Positions 1 to 7,335 of a stretch of 16,728 nucleotides of DNA are shown piece by piece. Every line of letters begins with the position of its first letter. Within the stretch, counting starts at the first letter, position 1. This stretch comes from Deltaproteobacteria bacterium. GTDB taxonomy: Bacteria > Desulfobacterota > JADFXK01. The notes beneath the pieces were generated by a model. It made no database searches. It saw nothing but the letters and a program-made list of their open reading frames with translations, and was not told the origin of the DNA. Both the position numbers and the translations under genes were made by a program. Where the stretch lies: NCBI GenBank assembly GCA_015233285.1, contig JADFYA010000027.1:1-16728 (forward strand), in the 5' to 3' direction.

Positions 1-127
1 CCCCCCCGCCTGTGACCGCTATAGTATATTTTAACCCTCTTGTTAGTGCGACCCTCAAGACATCACATTTTCCAGGGGCCCCCGGTGGTCGATTCATGCG
101 GTTCCATCGGCCGTCGGGTGTATGCCC
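1..127. repeat. Terminal direct repeat, left copy (circular overlap)
   Basis: The first 127 bases are identical to the last 127 (16602-16728). An exact end overlap of this length is the usual mark of a circular molecule assembled with a 127-mer graph. It is therefore more likely an assembly overlap than a biological terminal repeat. Removing one copy gives a 16,601 bp circle. Confidence 0.9.
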
Positions 128-155
128 CAATAAAAGGAAAATGATTCCCGCAGGA

Positions 156-629
156 TCAATACCCTTGCAAGGTTCTTCTTTGCCATGGTGCTTGTCTCCA
201 TTGACCAAGACCGGCGGTTTTTTGGCCTAATTGGCTTTGCTGATTCCCTCGACCACTTTCTGGCTGTTCTGGTTGAGGTGCCTGACCTAATTGGGCGGTC
301 GGCTGGGCCGGTGCCGGATTTGCTGCTCCGCTATTCGTGTACCATTGGCTCGACGGTGTAAATGTCCTAAATGCCCGCTCTTGCGCCAAGTCTGGATTCA
401 TACCGCTATAGACCAAGCCTTGAAGCATCTGATTTTGATTGATATAGCCGCCGTCACGATAGCTTTCCAAGGCAGGCCGCTGAAAATTCTGGAACATTCT
501 ATCTTGAATTACACCAGGGTCAAGCTGCCGGGCCTGCAGTTCTTTTAGATAGTCGGATTGGTTTATAGCTCCAAGGCCACCCGTGGTGTCGCTATAGCCT
601 TGACCACCATAATCGGTATCGTCACTCAT
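156..629 (-). CDS. Gln/Pro-rich protein with an internal duplication, function unknown
   Basis: 157 residues, family not recognised. The ATG at 629 follows an AAAGGA ribosome binding site. Two segments look duplicated, at roughly residues 22-53 and 64-95. Each begins INQ and has a D-P-G/D then Q-D/E-R pattern followed by an aromatic FxxF stretch (RMFQNF against RAFRTF). The C-terminal 60 residues are low-complexity and rich in Q, P, A and G, so probably disordered. No signal peptide or membrane segment is visible. It is the last minus-strand gene before about 530 bp of gene-poor DNA across the circle junction, and lies 113 bp downstream of the topoisomerase VI A-like gene. Two short helical repeats plus a disordered tail would suit a binding or scaffold role, but that is a guess. 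Confidence 0.75.
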   Translation of the reverse strand: MSDDTDYGGQGYSDTTGGLGAINQSDYLKELQARQLDPGVIQDRMFQNFQRPALESYRDGGYINQNQMLQGLVYSGMNPDLAQERAFRTFTPSSQWYTNSGAANPAPAQPTAQLGQAPQPEQPESGRGNQQSQLGQKTAGLGQWRQAPWQRRTLQGY

Positions 630-742
630 TTTATCTATCCTTTCGTGCCATATAGGCCATCATGTTTTATTAAGTTAAAACAATATAGTATCTCACATTC
701 TATATCGTCATTGAGGTTCCCGTTTAGCAAATCCGGTGAGCC

Positions 743-2089
743 TCAACCATTGGCGATGTCCTTATACTGATCTGAAAATTGACAGGACACGTCTTTCTTA
801 CCCTGAAACCGTTTGTAAGCAGCCAATTGTTTAAAATAATCACGATTGCTGTCATAAAGAACATCGCCTGGCTCGTCAGCTTCACGGTCTTCGGGTAGCG
901 GACCCAGCTCGATATCAATATCCGAAAGATCGGAATGTATGGCTTGCCACACGTTAAAGAAACGCTCTGAGAAGCCATCCATCCGCTCAGAAAATTCATC
1001 TTTTATCTGGCTGTATTCATTTTTTAATTGGGATATTTCCTCTTGATACTGGCCGATTACTCGTTCCTCAATCTCGTTTAGGCGTTCACGGACATCACGC
1101 ACCTGCGCTCTAACGCTGTCATTCAATGATGGATCACGGTACCGGTTAACCGCCGCCAGGATTATCTTTCTAAGCTCGCCGGGATAAAGAGCCTCAAGGG
1201 CATCAAGTTCGGTTGCCCCTTCACCGAACCGCTCCTCAAATCTTCCGGCCCGTAATTCGGTTTCTTTGATTGGTGTCCGTGGCAACCGGTATTCCTGGCA
1301 CTGCTCAGGCGTCAACACAATCGGCATCAATCTGATATCAAGCGGTTTGCCGCTGTCACGAACAAACTTTTCAATTTTACGTGATACCGCAGTCGGCATT
1401 GACCGCCCCGCCGGGTCAAAATCGGATATGTAAAAGATCCGCCAAGGGCGCCCATCACTGGTGATCCTGTCCATCAACCACTTAACATGGGTGATAGAAA
1501 TTTCCCCGACACCAGTAACAAGGTTGATCTGATTGATTTCACAGAGCGGTTTTAAAATGTCGTTCATCGTGGACTTCTCGGCCCAAATTTCTAAGACATA
1601 TCGATTATTGGCCTGGAACCCGCTCAACTCATAACCTGGCCAATTCGGCAGTTCCGGCAGACGAAAGTTGAAATCAGGATAACCATAATCTATACCGACC
1701 GTTGGAGAAACCAAACCCTGGGCATGGACGAACGGCTTACTGCTCCGCCGGTCATCAAAAGCCCCAGGATCAACCAACCCTTGATATCTTGCGTACTTGC
1801 TCGCCAAATCAAGTTGGTTCCAACATCCGTCTGTATTTTCGTATGGCTTGCCATTCGGCAGCTTTATCGCTGGCGACTGAGAGATTATCTGATAATGAAC
1901 GCGCCGCAGATGGACACCTTCTCTATATCCGAATTGCTCCCACAGCCCGGCAAACCATTCGGCAAGTGCTAACTGCCCCGGCGCACCAATACTAAATGGA
2001 TCATTCCCAACCGCCAAAGCGAATAGATCAGATGATCGGCATCTGAGTTTCTTCGCCCATATCTTAAAATTTGCGTGATCAAATTGCAT
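743..2089 (-). CDS. Topoisomerase VI subunit A / Spo11-like protein (winged helix plus Toprim)
   Basis: 448 residues. The N-terminal part (about 40-120) resembles the winged-helix domain of TopoVI-A-like proteins of mobile elements. It contains LRRVHYQIIS, with Tyr66 in the place of the catalytic tyrosine that forms the covalent DNA link in this family. A Toprim domain follows: LEIWAEKS (Glu171), then VTGVGE, then YISDFDPAG (Asp223, Asp225) as the metal-binding DxD. After a conserved-looking block (RLPRTPIKETE, then ELDALEALYPGEL) there is a predicted coiled coil at about 320-370 and an acidic tail. No B-type GHKL ATPase subunit is encoded in the window, so it is an orphan A-type protein. It could be a nickase, cleavage or replication accessory protein. 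Start ATG at 2089 with AGGA about 10 bases upstream. Fold assignment is fairly secure; activity is inferred. Confidence 0.75.
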   Translation of the reverse strand: MQFDHANFKIWAKKLRCRSSDLFALAVGNDPFSIGAPGQLALAEWFAGLWEQFGYREGVHLRRVHYQIISQSPAIKLPNGKPYENTDGCWNQLDLASKYARYQGLVDPGAFDDRRSSKPFVHAQGLVSPTVGIDYGYPDFNFRLPELPNWPGYELSGFQANNRYVLEIWAEKSTMNDILKPLCEINQINLVTGVGEISITHVKWLMDRITSDGRPWRIFYISDFDPAGRSMPTAVSRKIEKFVRDSGKPLDIRLMPIVLTPEQCQEYRLPRTPIKETELRAGRFEERFGEGATELDALEALYPGELRKIILAAVNRYRDPSLNDSVRAQVRDVRERLNEIEERVIGQYQEEISQLKNEYSQIKDEFSERMDGFSERFFNVWQAIHSDLSDIDIELGPLPEDREADEPGDVLYDSNRDYFKQLAAYKRFQGKKDVSCQFSDQYKDIANG

Positions 2090-2111
2090 GTTTATCTGAT
2101 CCTTATGTTGT

Positions 2112-2130
2112 GCCGGGACAACAGCCCGGT
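2112..2130. promoter_or_regulatory. Hairpin ahead of the TopoVI-A-like gene
   Basis: CCGGG (2113-2117) and CCCGG (2125-2129) form a short GC-rich inverted repeat with a 7-base loop, about 15 bases upstream of the ribosome binding site of the gene starting at 2089. There is no T-tract, so it is more likely an mRNA leader structure than a terminator. Confidence 0.35.
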
Positions 2131-2133
2131 CAT

Positions 2134-2220
2134 TTAGGTTATGTCAAAAGTGATATAGCTCTCTAGTTTCTTTTCGCCTCTGATCCGGGTAACTGGGTCT
2201 GGTGTATAAAATTTACGCAT
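2134..2220 (-). CDS. Possible 28-residue peptide
   Basis: A short frame begins MRKFYTPDPVTRI and ends TFDIT. It sits in the 225 bp gap between the 127-residue protein and the TopoVI-A-like gene, in the same orientation. Composition looks protein-like (charged and polar residues with spaced hydrophobics), but no good ribosome binding site precedes the ATG at 2220. It may be a remnant or a microprotein. Nothing else is visible in this gap apart from the hairpin at 2112-2130. Confidence 0.3.
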   Translation of the reverse strand: MRKFYTPDPVTRIRGEKKLESYITFDIT

Positions 2221-2314
2221 TGGATAACCAGGTTAGTAACACATCACTATGTTTCAAAATAGAACACCCAGACGGTTAGCTAATCGAAATAACTTGCTAA
2301 TACGGTCGTTGATA

Positions 2315-2698
2315 CTATCCGAATTGGGTGAAAAGCCTATCCAGAATGCCCGCTTGTTTTTCGGTCAACTTCCTGCCTTTTCCAACCTGTCCGGCCACAC
2401 CTTGAAGGAAATTCCGTTCCCAGCCGTTCAGATCGGCCCAACAAAACTTAATTCTGTCGATTTTGGCCAACCAGGACGTGTATGGTCCGCTCGTCGGCGC
2501 TGGCCGGGACGTGCTTATCGCCGACGTGCTGACCGAGACCATTGGCCGCGGCTGAAGGACTTGGGGCCAACTCAACCGGTGTTCTTTTAGAAGCTTGTTA
2601 GCCATCCGAATGGCGTTCAAAGCTTCGCCGTCAAAGGCCGAATCAGTCATGCCAACCAGTTTTGTCACCCGGTCGAGAATTTCAGGCGGAATCGTCAT
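2315..2698 (-). CDS. Small mobile-element protein resembling DUF2786 N-terminus
   Basis: 127 residues from the ATG at 2698, whose ATGA overlaps the stop of the upstream gene, so translation is probably coupled; GGAAG lies just upstream. A further upstream ATG (2752) would add 18 residues but has a poor ribosome binding site. Residues 5-50 (PEILDRVTKLVG, then FDGEALNAIRMANKLLKEHRLSW) resemble the helical start of DUF2786-like and related phage proteins. The C-terminus (LNGWERNFLQ, then LTEKQAGILDRL) is a motif I associate with small phage and plasmid proteins of unknown role. The middle is Ser/Thr/Pro-rich. The context, downstream of the primase, suggests an accessory replication role. Confidence 0.7.
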   Translation of the reverse strand: MTIPPEILDRVTKLVGMTDSAFDGEALNAIRMANKLLKEHRLSWPQVLQPRPMVSVSTSAISTSRPAPTSGPYTSWLAKIDRIKFCWADLNGWERNFLQGVAGQVGKGRKLTEKQAGILDRLFTQFG

Positions 2699-3102
2699 GT
2701 CGCTTCCAAAGGCCTCATCAATGGCATCTGCAACGATGTTGCCCGCATCCATTCTTTAGTGTGCAGAAACACGTCAATGTCAGAACGGTCGGGCCGTCGG
2801 CTGTATTTCAATCTGGTGACCAAAACAGCGAGAACCATGCGCCCATGCGGAATGGAGACCTCCGGCATCATTTTGGAGACCTCATCCCTGAGCGCAAAAG
2901 AACTTACGCTCGTCCGCCTGGGCCGGCCCTGGAATTGACGCAGCCAATCAACACAGGTTTGAATCTGCTTCAGTGAGTCGTCAGTAAAAAACTCGCCGTG
3001 ATCTTCAATCCAATATCCCTCGTCCGAGATTTTGAATCCGTGTACGGTTAGACCGGATTCGTCCCTGAGAACTCGCTTAATCTGGCCGATGGTGACGATC
3101 AT
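2695..3102 (-). CDS. Conserved-type hypothetical protein, coupled to primase
   Basis: 135 residues from the ATG at 3102, which overlaps the primase stop as ATGA and has GGGGGCGAG upstream. A longer version starting at 3144 would lie inside the primase gene and is unlikely. The sequence has an N-terminal basic/polar segment (MIVTIGQIKRVLRDE), a DEGYWIEDHGEFF stretch, and a C-terminal half (RTSVSSFALRDEVSKMM, then GRMVLAVLVTRLKYSR). That half resembles the pattern in small phage proteins where a conserved helix is followed by an 'isNGalI.AALrlGF'-like segment. No enzymatic motif is visible. Its place between primase and the 127-residue gene argues for one co-translated module. Confidence 0.7.
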   Translation of the reverse strand: MIVTIGQIKRVLRDESGLTVHGFKISDEGYWIEDHGEFFTDDSLKQIQTCVDWLRQFQGRPRRTSVSSFALRDEVSKMMPEVSIPHGRMVLAVLVTRLKYSRRPDRSDIDVFLHTKEWMRATSLQMPLMRPLEAT

Positions 3103-4679
3103 GTCTCGCCCCCGATGTTCGAGTTGACCGGCTCGGGCCGCCATTGGAAGTCAGGTCGGTTCTGCCCCGCCGGAACTCGGTCGAAGTGGTTACACCTTGG
3201 CCGGGCGTATGGGTCCGGGATAAATCTGTCGGTATGGTGGCCGAATCTGGCCGGGCGAAAGCAGACATTCATTTCTTGTTTCTGGTGCCACAAAAGGTAG
3301 CTACAACTCCCACAACTCAACTCGGGTTGGATATCAACGGCGGCCGCCGGGCCGGGCATGGTCCTGGGCGTTCTGACCCCCTGGTCAATTATCTTGGCCC
3401 CAGGAAATTCATGGACAACATCACCCGGCGTGACCGGCTCGGGCTGAGGTTCGGCCTCTTCTGGGCCAGGGTTGGCCTTCTCTGACCCGTCTATGGCCGC
3501 TTCTGGCGTGTTGGTGGCCTGATTGACCTCTGGTTTGGCCGGATTCAGCTTCTTAGCCGCCAACTTTAGCCCTACCTTGACCCACGTCCGCAGATTCCCG
3601 CCAGCCTGGTGATATTCAGTCGGATCTTTAAACCTTCCGCCGTCTGACTTTGTCGGCATCACAAGCCGATACCTATTCGGTAACGTGGCCACCCAACCTG
3701 TCCAAGCAGCGGGTGCCCCGGCTGAATCAGAATCAAAAGCAATCAGGGCAATGGGTGCCCGCTGGATAAGAGAGAAGGTTTCTTTATCTGGATGATGTTT
3801 GACACCGCCCAAGGCCACGCAATGAACTAAATCTCCAGCTTCTTGATGAATTAAGACGGCGTCCAGTTCACTTTCAACGATGATGGTCGGGAGATTACCA
3901 TCCCCTTGTAGAAGCATAGATCCAATCTGGCCTGGTGGATTAACTTCCCAGTATTTTTTGTAACTACCGGTGGCCTCATCACGTCGGATCTTAAAATGTA
4001 CAATATACCGTTGCCCTTCCATATGCCGGTAGACCGGGATAACAAGTCCGGCCGGGATACAAAGCTTCGTTAATCTGCCATCGTTTTTCAGTTTTGGCTC
4101 CAATCCCCAATCTTCACGTGGCCGATATTCTGTCGAAGGATTAAATCCGAGACCAAGATTTTTGGCTGAGTCCTCGTTAATCCCCCGGTCTTTGAGATAG
4201 GCCAGCATTTTCAGGCCAACCGGGCTGAAGAGGTTCTTTGCCGCCGCTGCCTGTAGCCGAATAGATTTTTCAATCCACCGCTGAGGAGGTATAGCCAATG
4301 AGTTTAGACGGACGGGTTCGTCTACCTTGGCCACCTTGGCTAAACTCGTTGGCCGCCGGGATACGGATTGACTGCCTATTTCTGAGATTAAGTCTGGGGC
4401 AAATCTTTCGGCCAACCATGTGGCCGCCGACTTAAAATCACAGCCTAAAACTAACCTCACCAGTTCGTAGGCATCCCAAGCTTTACCGCAATTAAAACAA
4501 TGACAATAGTCGTCTACGTGATTCGGTGCTGGCTTAAGTGAAAAACAAGTCCCGGATTCAGACGAATGACCAGTAGGACATTGGCCCAATAAAGAGGAAT
4601 TCAGCTTCAGATCAAGCTCTCTGGCCACAGAAACGATCGGAGACAATGATTTTAACCGCTTGATTTGTTCTTTATCCAT
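3099..4679 (-). CDS. DNA primase-like protein (CHC2-type zinc finger plus Toprim)
   Basis: 526 residues from the ATG at 4679 (GGTGAAGGG upstream; a GTG five codons earlier is an alternative). A DnaG-type zinc-binding domain is at the N-terminus: Cys34 and His38, then Cys61 and Cys64 (CHCFNCGK). A Toprim catalytic domain lies around 262-330, with IIVESELDA (Glu269) matching the EGYxD motif of primases and AFDSDSAG (Asp316, Asp318) matching DxD. It would make RNA primers at the plasmid origin. The C-terminal 150 residues are P/E-rich and end in a Cys/His-rich segment (CGSCSYLLW, then NVCF, then PRCNHF) that may bind a second zinc. The gene lies directly next to the candidate origin at 4728-4938 and carries one extra copy of its motif (4300-4310). 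No helicase domain is fused; the adjacent RepA-like ATPase may supply that. Confidence 0.88.
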   Translation of the reverse strand: MDKEQIKRLKSLSPIVSVARELDLKLNSSLLGQCPTGHSSESGTCFSLKPAPNHVDDYCHCFNCGKAWDAYELVRLVLGCDFKSAATWLAERFAPDLISEIGSQSVSRRPTSLAKVAKVDEPVRLNSLAIPPQRWIEKSIRLQAAAAKNLFSPVGLKMLAYLKDRGINEDSAKNLGLGFNPSTEYRPREDWGLEPKLKNDGRLTKLCIPAGLVIPVYRHMEGQRYIVHFKIRRDEATGSYKKYWEVNPPGQIGSMLLQGDGNLPTIIVESELDAVLIHQEAGDLVHCVALGGVKHHPDKETFSLIQRAPIALIAFDSDSAGAPAAWTGWVATLPNRYRLVMPTKSDGGRFKDPTEYHQAGGNLRTWVKVGLKLAAKKLNPAKPEVNQATNTPEAAIDGSEKANPGPEEAEPQPEPVTPGDVVHEFPGAKIIDQGVRTPRTMPGPAAAVDIQPELSCGSCSYLLWHQKQEMNVCFRPARFGHHTDRFIPDPYARPRCNHFDRVPAGQNRPDFQWRPEPVNSNIGGET

Positions 4680-4727
4680 GAGTAGACCCTTCACCTGATA
4701 AGTCTGGCCGGTTCCTAAAAGGTTGGA

Positions 4728-4938
4728 GGAGAAAAACTCGTCACGAGTTTAGACGAGTTTTCTCTCTCCTTTAGGAGTGAGTCCGTCTAGCTTCGATCAT
4801 ATGTAAATTCAACATATTAGAGTTTAGACGAACGAGTTTAGACGGCGAAACTCAAATTGAGTACTTAAGGTATTTGTTTCAAGACCTTATCTCTTTTATC
4901 AAGATAGACGAACATGGCCGTCTATCTTCGTCTAAACT
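4728..4938. other. Candidate replication origin: repeated TAGACG motifs, inverted repeats and AT-rich DNA
   Basis: The 266 bp gap between the helicase-like and primase genes is dense in one motif. GAGTTTAGACG occurs at 4745-4755, 4820-4830 and 4834-4844, the last two in tandem 14 bp apart, with an inverted core CGTCTAAAC at 4929-4937. The hexamer TAGACG/CGTCTA also occurs at 4784-4789, 4905-4910 and 4919-4924. A perfect 10 bp inverted repeat (4901-4910 with 4919-4928, 8-base loop) and a second one (arms near 4732-4741 and 4753-4762) flank an AT-rich stretch at 4850-4905. Directly repeated initiator sites, AT-rich DNA and hairpins beside helicase and primase genes fit an oriV. This is inference from position and structure. 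Confidence 0.55.
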
Positions 4939-4945
4939 GCCAAAC

Positions 4946-6247
4946 TCATGAATCGGTTCTTAGGTCATCATCGGACCCAGCCCGGTCACTAACCTCAACC
5001 ACTTCTCTGGTTTGTCTCGACCCTTCTTCCCGCCTGGGGACTAACCTCAAGTGGCCGCTTCGGACGCCAGCGTTGACGGCATCGACTATTTTTTCTCGTT
5101 TCCATTTCACCGGAAACTTTTCTTGCATTTGGTCCCGGACCAATTTGCATTTGTCGCTTTTTGATAATTCATATTTGGTGAATGATTCATTGACGTTATG
5201 TAATAGTGTGCTTAATGTTTCACCCATGCTACGATAGTGGTCGGCTGTCGGGTCACATGGAATTAGAATCCCACCCACACCGCGCTTAAGAATCATCCGG
5301 CTTTCTTGCTCAGGCGAATAGTTAGTCTTAACCAGGTCCAACACCACGTAGTTTTTGTAGATAATTCCGTATTCATCAGCTTCTGACTTCTCCATCTTGT
5401 GTAGACCAACCGCCCATCTGATTCCGTCTTCCAGGGCGCTTCCGCCGCGAAACATCCCGGTGGAATTGCTCCCGGCTTTGGCTTTTGGTACGTGATGGGT
5501 AAATAGCGTCGTCAACTTATATAATTGGGTCAGCTCTTCCAGGGCTTGAACCCACTGAGTGTTATGGTCGTTGCTGTTTTCGTCCAAGCCATACCAGCGT
5601 GATTTAGGATCAATAACCAGAACGTCCAGGTCTCTAAAAGCTTCAATGGTTAGCTTCAGCCGGTGATACCACTCCGTCCGCCTTGGATTCCCGCCTTCAA
5701 GCTTCATCAACGGGCCACATTGTCCAACAACTGACTTAACGTGGAAGTTATCTGGAAACTCGGCTTTGCCTCCGCTAATCGCCCATAGGCGATGGGCAAT
5801 AATTTCTTCAGGGTCTTCCGCCGCCAGCATCAAGACATTAAATTTCCTGGTGGGCTCGAACAGCCCGAATTTTGTTCCTCTGGCAAGGCTATGAAGTAGG
5901 TGCATCATAAAAAATGTTTTCCCTACACCGCCGCTGGCCGCAACGGCTCCGACTGTTCCCCGCGGCAACAAATTGTTGAAAACCCAGTCTATCGGTGTTG
6001 GCTCGATGGTCAGCCAGTTCGCTACTAGTGAATCACCAGGCGTCGTCAATGGGGCCAAGATGGGAGCTTCTTCTTTATCCTGCTGGTACTGCGCCTGCTC
6101 TTCATCATGTCCGGCCGCAAGGTCTTCCTCAAGACGGGCCTCTTCCTCATCTACATCGGGTTCGCCTGGGGGAATGTCCGGCCGGATCGGGATTGGGCCA
6201 GCCTTCGGCCCTGGCCGGGCGGTCTCGGTTGCTGAATTATTTGCCAT
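4946..6247 (-). CDS. RepA/RecA-fold helicase-like ATPase (AAA_25 type)
   Basis: 433 residues from the ATG at 6247, which overlaps the end of the HTH gene by 11 bases and has GGGAGG upstream. The first 75 residues are acidic and Pro-rich and probably disordered. Walker A is AASGGVGKT (Lys110, Thr111). Walker B is LDVLVIDPKSR (Asp213). Further features typical of the plasmid RepA / AAA_25 group are AAEDP after the first strand, FTHHVPK near 250, and FRGGSALEDGIRW near 267-279. RSF1010-type RepA is a hexameric 5'-3' helicase that opens the plasmid origin; the same role is likely here, with the neighbouring primase. A short C-terminal segment may be winged-helix. Replication helicase is the best call; another RecA-fold ATPase is the main alternative. 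Confidence 0.85.
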   Translation of the reverse strand: MANNSATETARPGPKAGPIPIRPDIPPGEPDVDEEEARLEEDLAAGHDEEQAQYQQDKEEAPILAPLTTPGDSLVANWLTIEPTPIDWVFNNLLPRGTVGAVAASGGVGKTFFMMHLLHSLARGTKFGLFEPTRKFNVLMLAAEDPEEIIAHRLWAISGGKAEFPDNFHVKSVVGQCGPLMKLEGGNPRRTEWYHRLKLTIEAFRDLDVLVIDPKSRWYGLDENSNDHNTQWVQALEELTQLYKLTTLFTHHVPKAKAGSNSTGMFRGGSALEDGIRWAVGLHKMEKSEADEYGIIYKNYVVLDLVKTNYSPEQESRMILKRGVGGILIPCDPTADHYRSMGETLSTLLHNVNESFTKYELSKSDKCKLVRDQMQEKFPVKWKREKIVDAVNAGVRSGHLRLVPRREEGSRQTREVVEVSDRAGSDDDLRTDS

Positions 6248-6491
6248 CGGTCCGGACCTCCCGTGATTCGGGGGCCTGGCCTTCAATGAGCTTGTCTAAG
6301 TCGTCTCGATGGTAAAAAATCTTGCCGTTGATTTTCCTATACCGGGGAAAGTTGGGGCTTCGTTTCCGAAGTTTCTCCAAATATTGGCGGGAATAAAGAC
6401 CGTCCAGATAGGTGGCTGCCTCGGGGGTACTGAACAAAAGTTTGATTGTTTGACTTGCCGTGATGGTTCTTGGGCTTGACTGCTTCTTCAT
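6237..6491 (-). CDS. Small helix-turn-helix protein (AlpA/MerR-like, HTH_17 type)
   Basis: 84 residues, ATG at 6491 with GAGGTG eight bases upstream. Residues about 19-70 form an excisionase/AlpA-like DNA-binding domain: FSTPEAATYLDG, LYSRQYLEKLRKR, FPRYRKINGKIFYHRDDLDKLI. It precedes and overlaps the helicase gene, as small regulators or initiator-type proteins often do in plasmid rep operons. It could repress its own promoter (nested inverted repeats lie just upstream at 6499-6545) or bind the TAGACG repeats as an origin-recognition factor. The domain is clear; the choice between regulator and initiator is inference. Confidence 0.8.
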   Translation of the reverse strand: MKKQSSPRTITASQTIKLLFSTPEAATYLDGLYSRQYLEKLRKRSPNFPRYRKINGKIFYHRDDLDKLIEGQAPESREVRTDGK

Positions 6492-6498
6492 GGGGGAA

Positions 6499-6545
6499 CA
6501 CCTCGTTTATTTAGGTTAAATTGGTCTTAACCCGTTCATGAGGTG
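6499..6545. promoter_or_regulatory. Nested inverted repeats just upstream of the HTH gene
   Basis: Outer arms CACCTC (6499-6504) and GAGGTG (6540-6545) enclose inner arms GGTTAA (6514-6519) and TTAACC (6527-6532). They lie directly ahead of the HTH gene start and include its ribosome binding site. They could be a protein operator, or an mRNA hairpin that masks GAGGTG. Confidence 0.45.
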
Positions 6546-6779
6546 CTTTTGAGGTAGGGACAAGATGGGATTGGTTTTGAATAAAATAAGCTTTTACCGC
6601 GAAATAGGTCTTGACCTGATCAACCATTCTGGTAAAATAATAGTTCAAAATCAAACAGGGAAAAGATTTCTGCTTGGCGGCTGAATCTTAATCCCGGCTT
6701 CCATCATGTCCCGTTTTCGAGCTCGCAACTCTGAACGGGACAAACTTATTTATGGGCGTAACAAAATCCTTTACTTACC
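6546..6779 (-). promoter_or_regulatory. Long leader of the rep operon with a strong inverted repeat
   Basis: Between the promoter at 6780-6807 and the first gene is about 280 bases of leader. It holds a perfect 9 bp inverted repeat (6707-6715 with 6734-6742) whose 18-base loop contains the palindrome CGAGCTCG. It also holds a short palindrome GGTCTTGACC (6608-6617) and two short frames without ribosome binding sites (18 and 38 codons, the second at 6511-6627). A leader this long and structured ahead of a rep operon suggests control at RNA level. Confidence 0.4.
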
Positions 6780-6807
6780 ATTATATAAAAATGTGACCGG
6801 TCGTCAA
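6780..6807 (-). promoter_or_regulatory. Sigma70-type promoter for the rep operon
   Basis: On the minus strand, TTGACG (6802-6807) and TATAAT (6780-6785) are separated by 16 bases. It points toward the HTH, helicase and primase genes, and transcription should start near 6773. Confidence 0.65.
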
Positions 6808-6984
6808 GGTGATTCTGCGTGTGTCTTTTTGTGTCCAGGCATAACCCACAATAAATCCATTCATTCCAGATAGATCACTCATGGACGCTTGATCGGCCCT
6901 GACGCCGGGGGTCAGAAAAGACTTTTATCGCCTGGTTCGTCACCGGTCGCCGCCTGTCGGGCCGGGCTCTTCCAGTTTCCTCAA
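6808..6984. other. Gap downstream of the antitoxin gene
   Basis: This stretch contains the end of the toxin-antitoxin transcription unit and the upstream edge of the rep promoter. A 33-codon frame on the minus strand starts at an ATG near 6882 (MSDLSGMNGF) and runs into the promoter, without a good ribosome binding site. No clear terminator is seen. Confidence 0.3.
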
Positions 6985-7335
6985 TTACAGAATAGCCTCA
7001 ATCCCCTTGCGCCTAATTACATCCAACAGCACAAGCGCCGCCCCCGTCGGACGCTTTTCGCCACGCTCTAATTGGGAAATGTATCCTGCCGTCAAATTCA
7101 GATAATGGGCAAACACAGCTTGGCTCATGTGCGCTCGTTCGCGGATAGCTCGAATGGTTGCCCCGGTCAAAGATTCAACTTCGGGTTTGCCCTTAACGCC
7201 AAGGTGCCGCATGGTGATTTTTTCGTAGGCATCTTTATCCATCAGGCCGATTCTGTGCATCCCTTCAGCCGTTTCAAGTAGGGCCTGGGCCAATCGACTA
7301 GGTTCTTTGCTTTTCTTCGTCGTAATTTGTCTCAT
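6985..7335 (-). CDS. higA: HigA/NadS-type antitoxin, XRE-family HTH
   Basis: 116 residues from the ATG at 7335, with GGAGA seven bases upstream; it overlaps the toxin gene by 38 bases. The C-terminal half is a Cro/CI-type helix-turn-helix: TIRAIRERAHMSQAVFAHYL then LTAGYISQLERGEKRPTGAAL. The N-terminal half (RLAQALLETAEGMHRIGLMD) is the part likely to contact the toxin. In HigBA-like systems the toxin gene comes first and the antitoxin both neutralises the toxin and represses the operon. Gene order, overlap and sequence all agree. It would stabilise the element by post-segregational killing. Confidence 0.88.
   Translation of the reverse strand: MRQITTKKSKEPSRLAQALLETAEGMHRIGLMDKDAYEKITMRHLGVKGKPEVESLTGATIRAIRERAHMSQAVFAHYLNLTAGYISQLERGEKRPTGAALVLLDVIRRKGIEAIL

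Noticed and set aside
2699..2752. Upstream start for the 127-residue protein
   Set aside because: The ATG at 2752 has a weak ribosome binding site, while the ATG at 2698 forms an ATGA overlap with the preceding stop.
4901..4928. Terminator after the helicase gene
   Set aside because: The 10 bp stem is perfect but no T-tract follows on the minus strand, and its arms contain the TAGACG motif, so an origin or protein-binding structure fits better.
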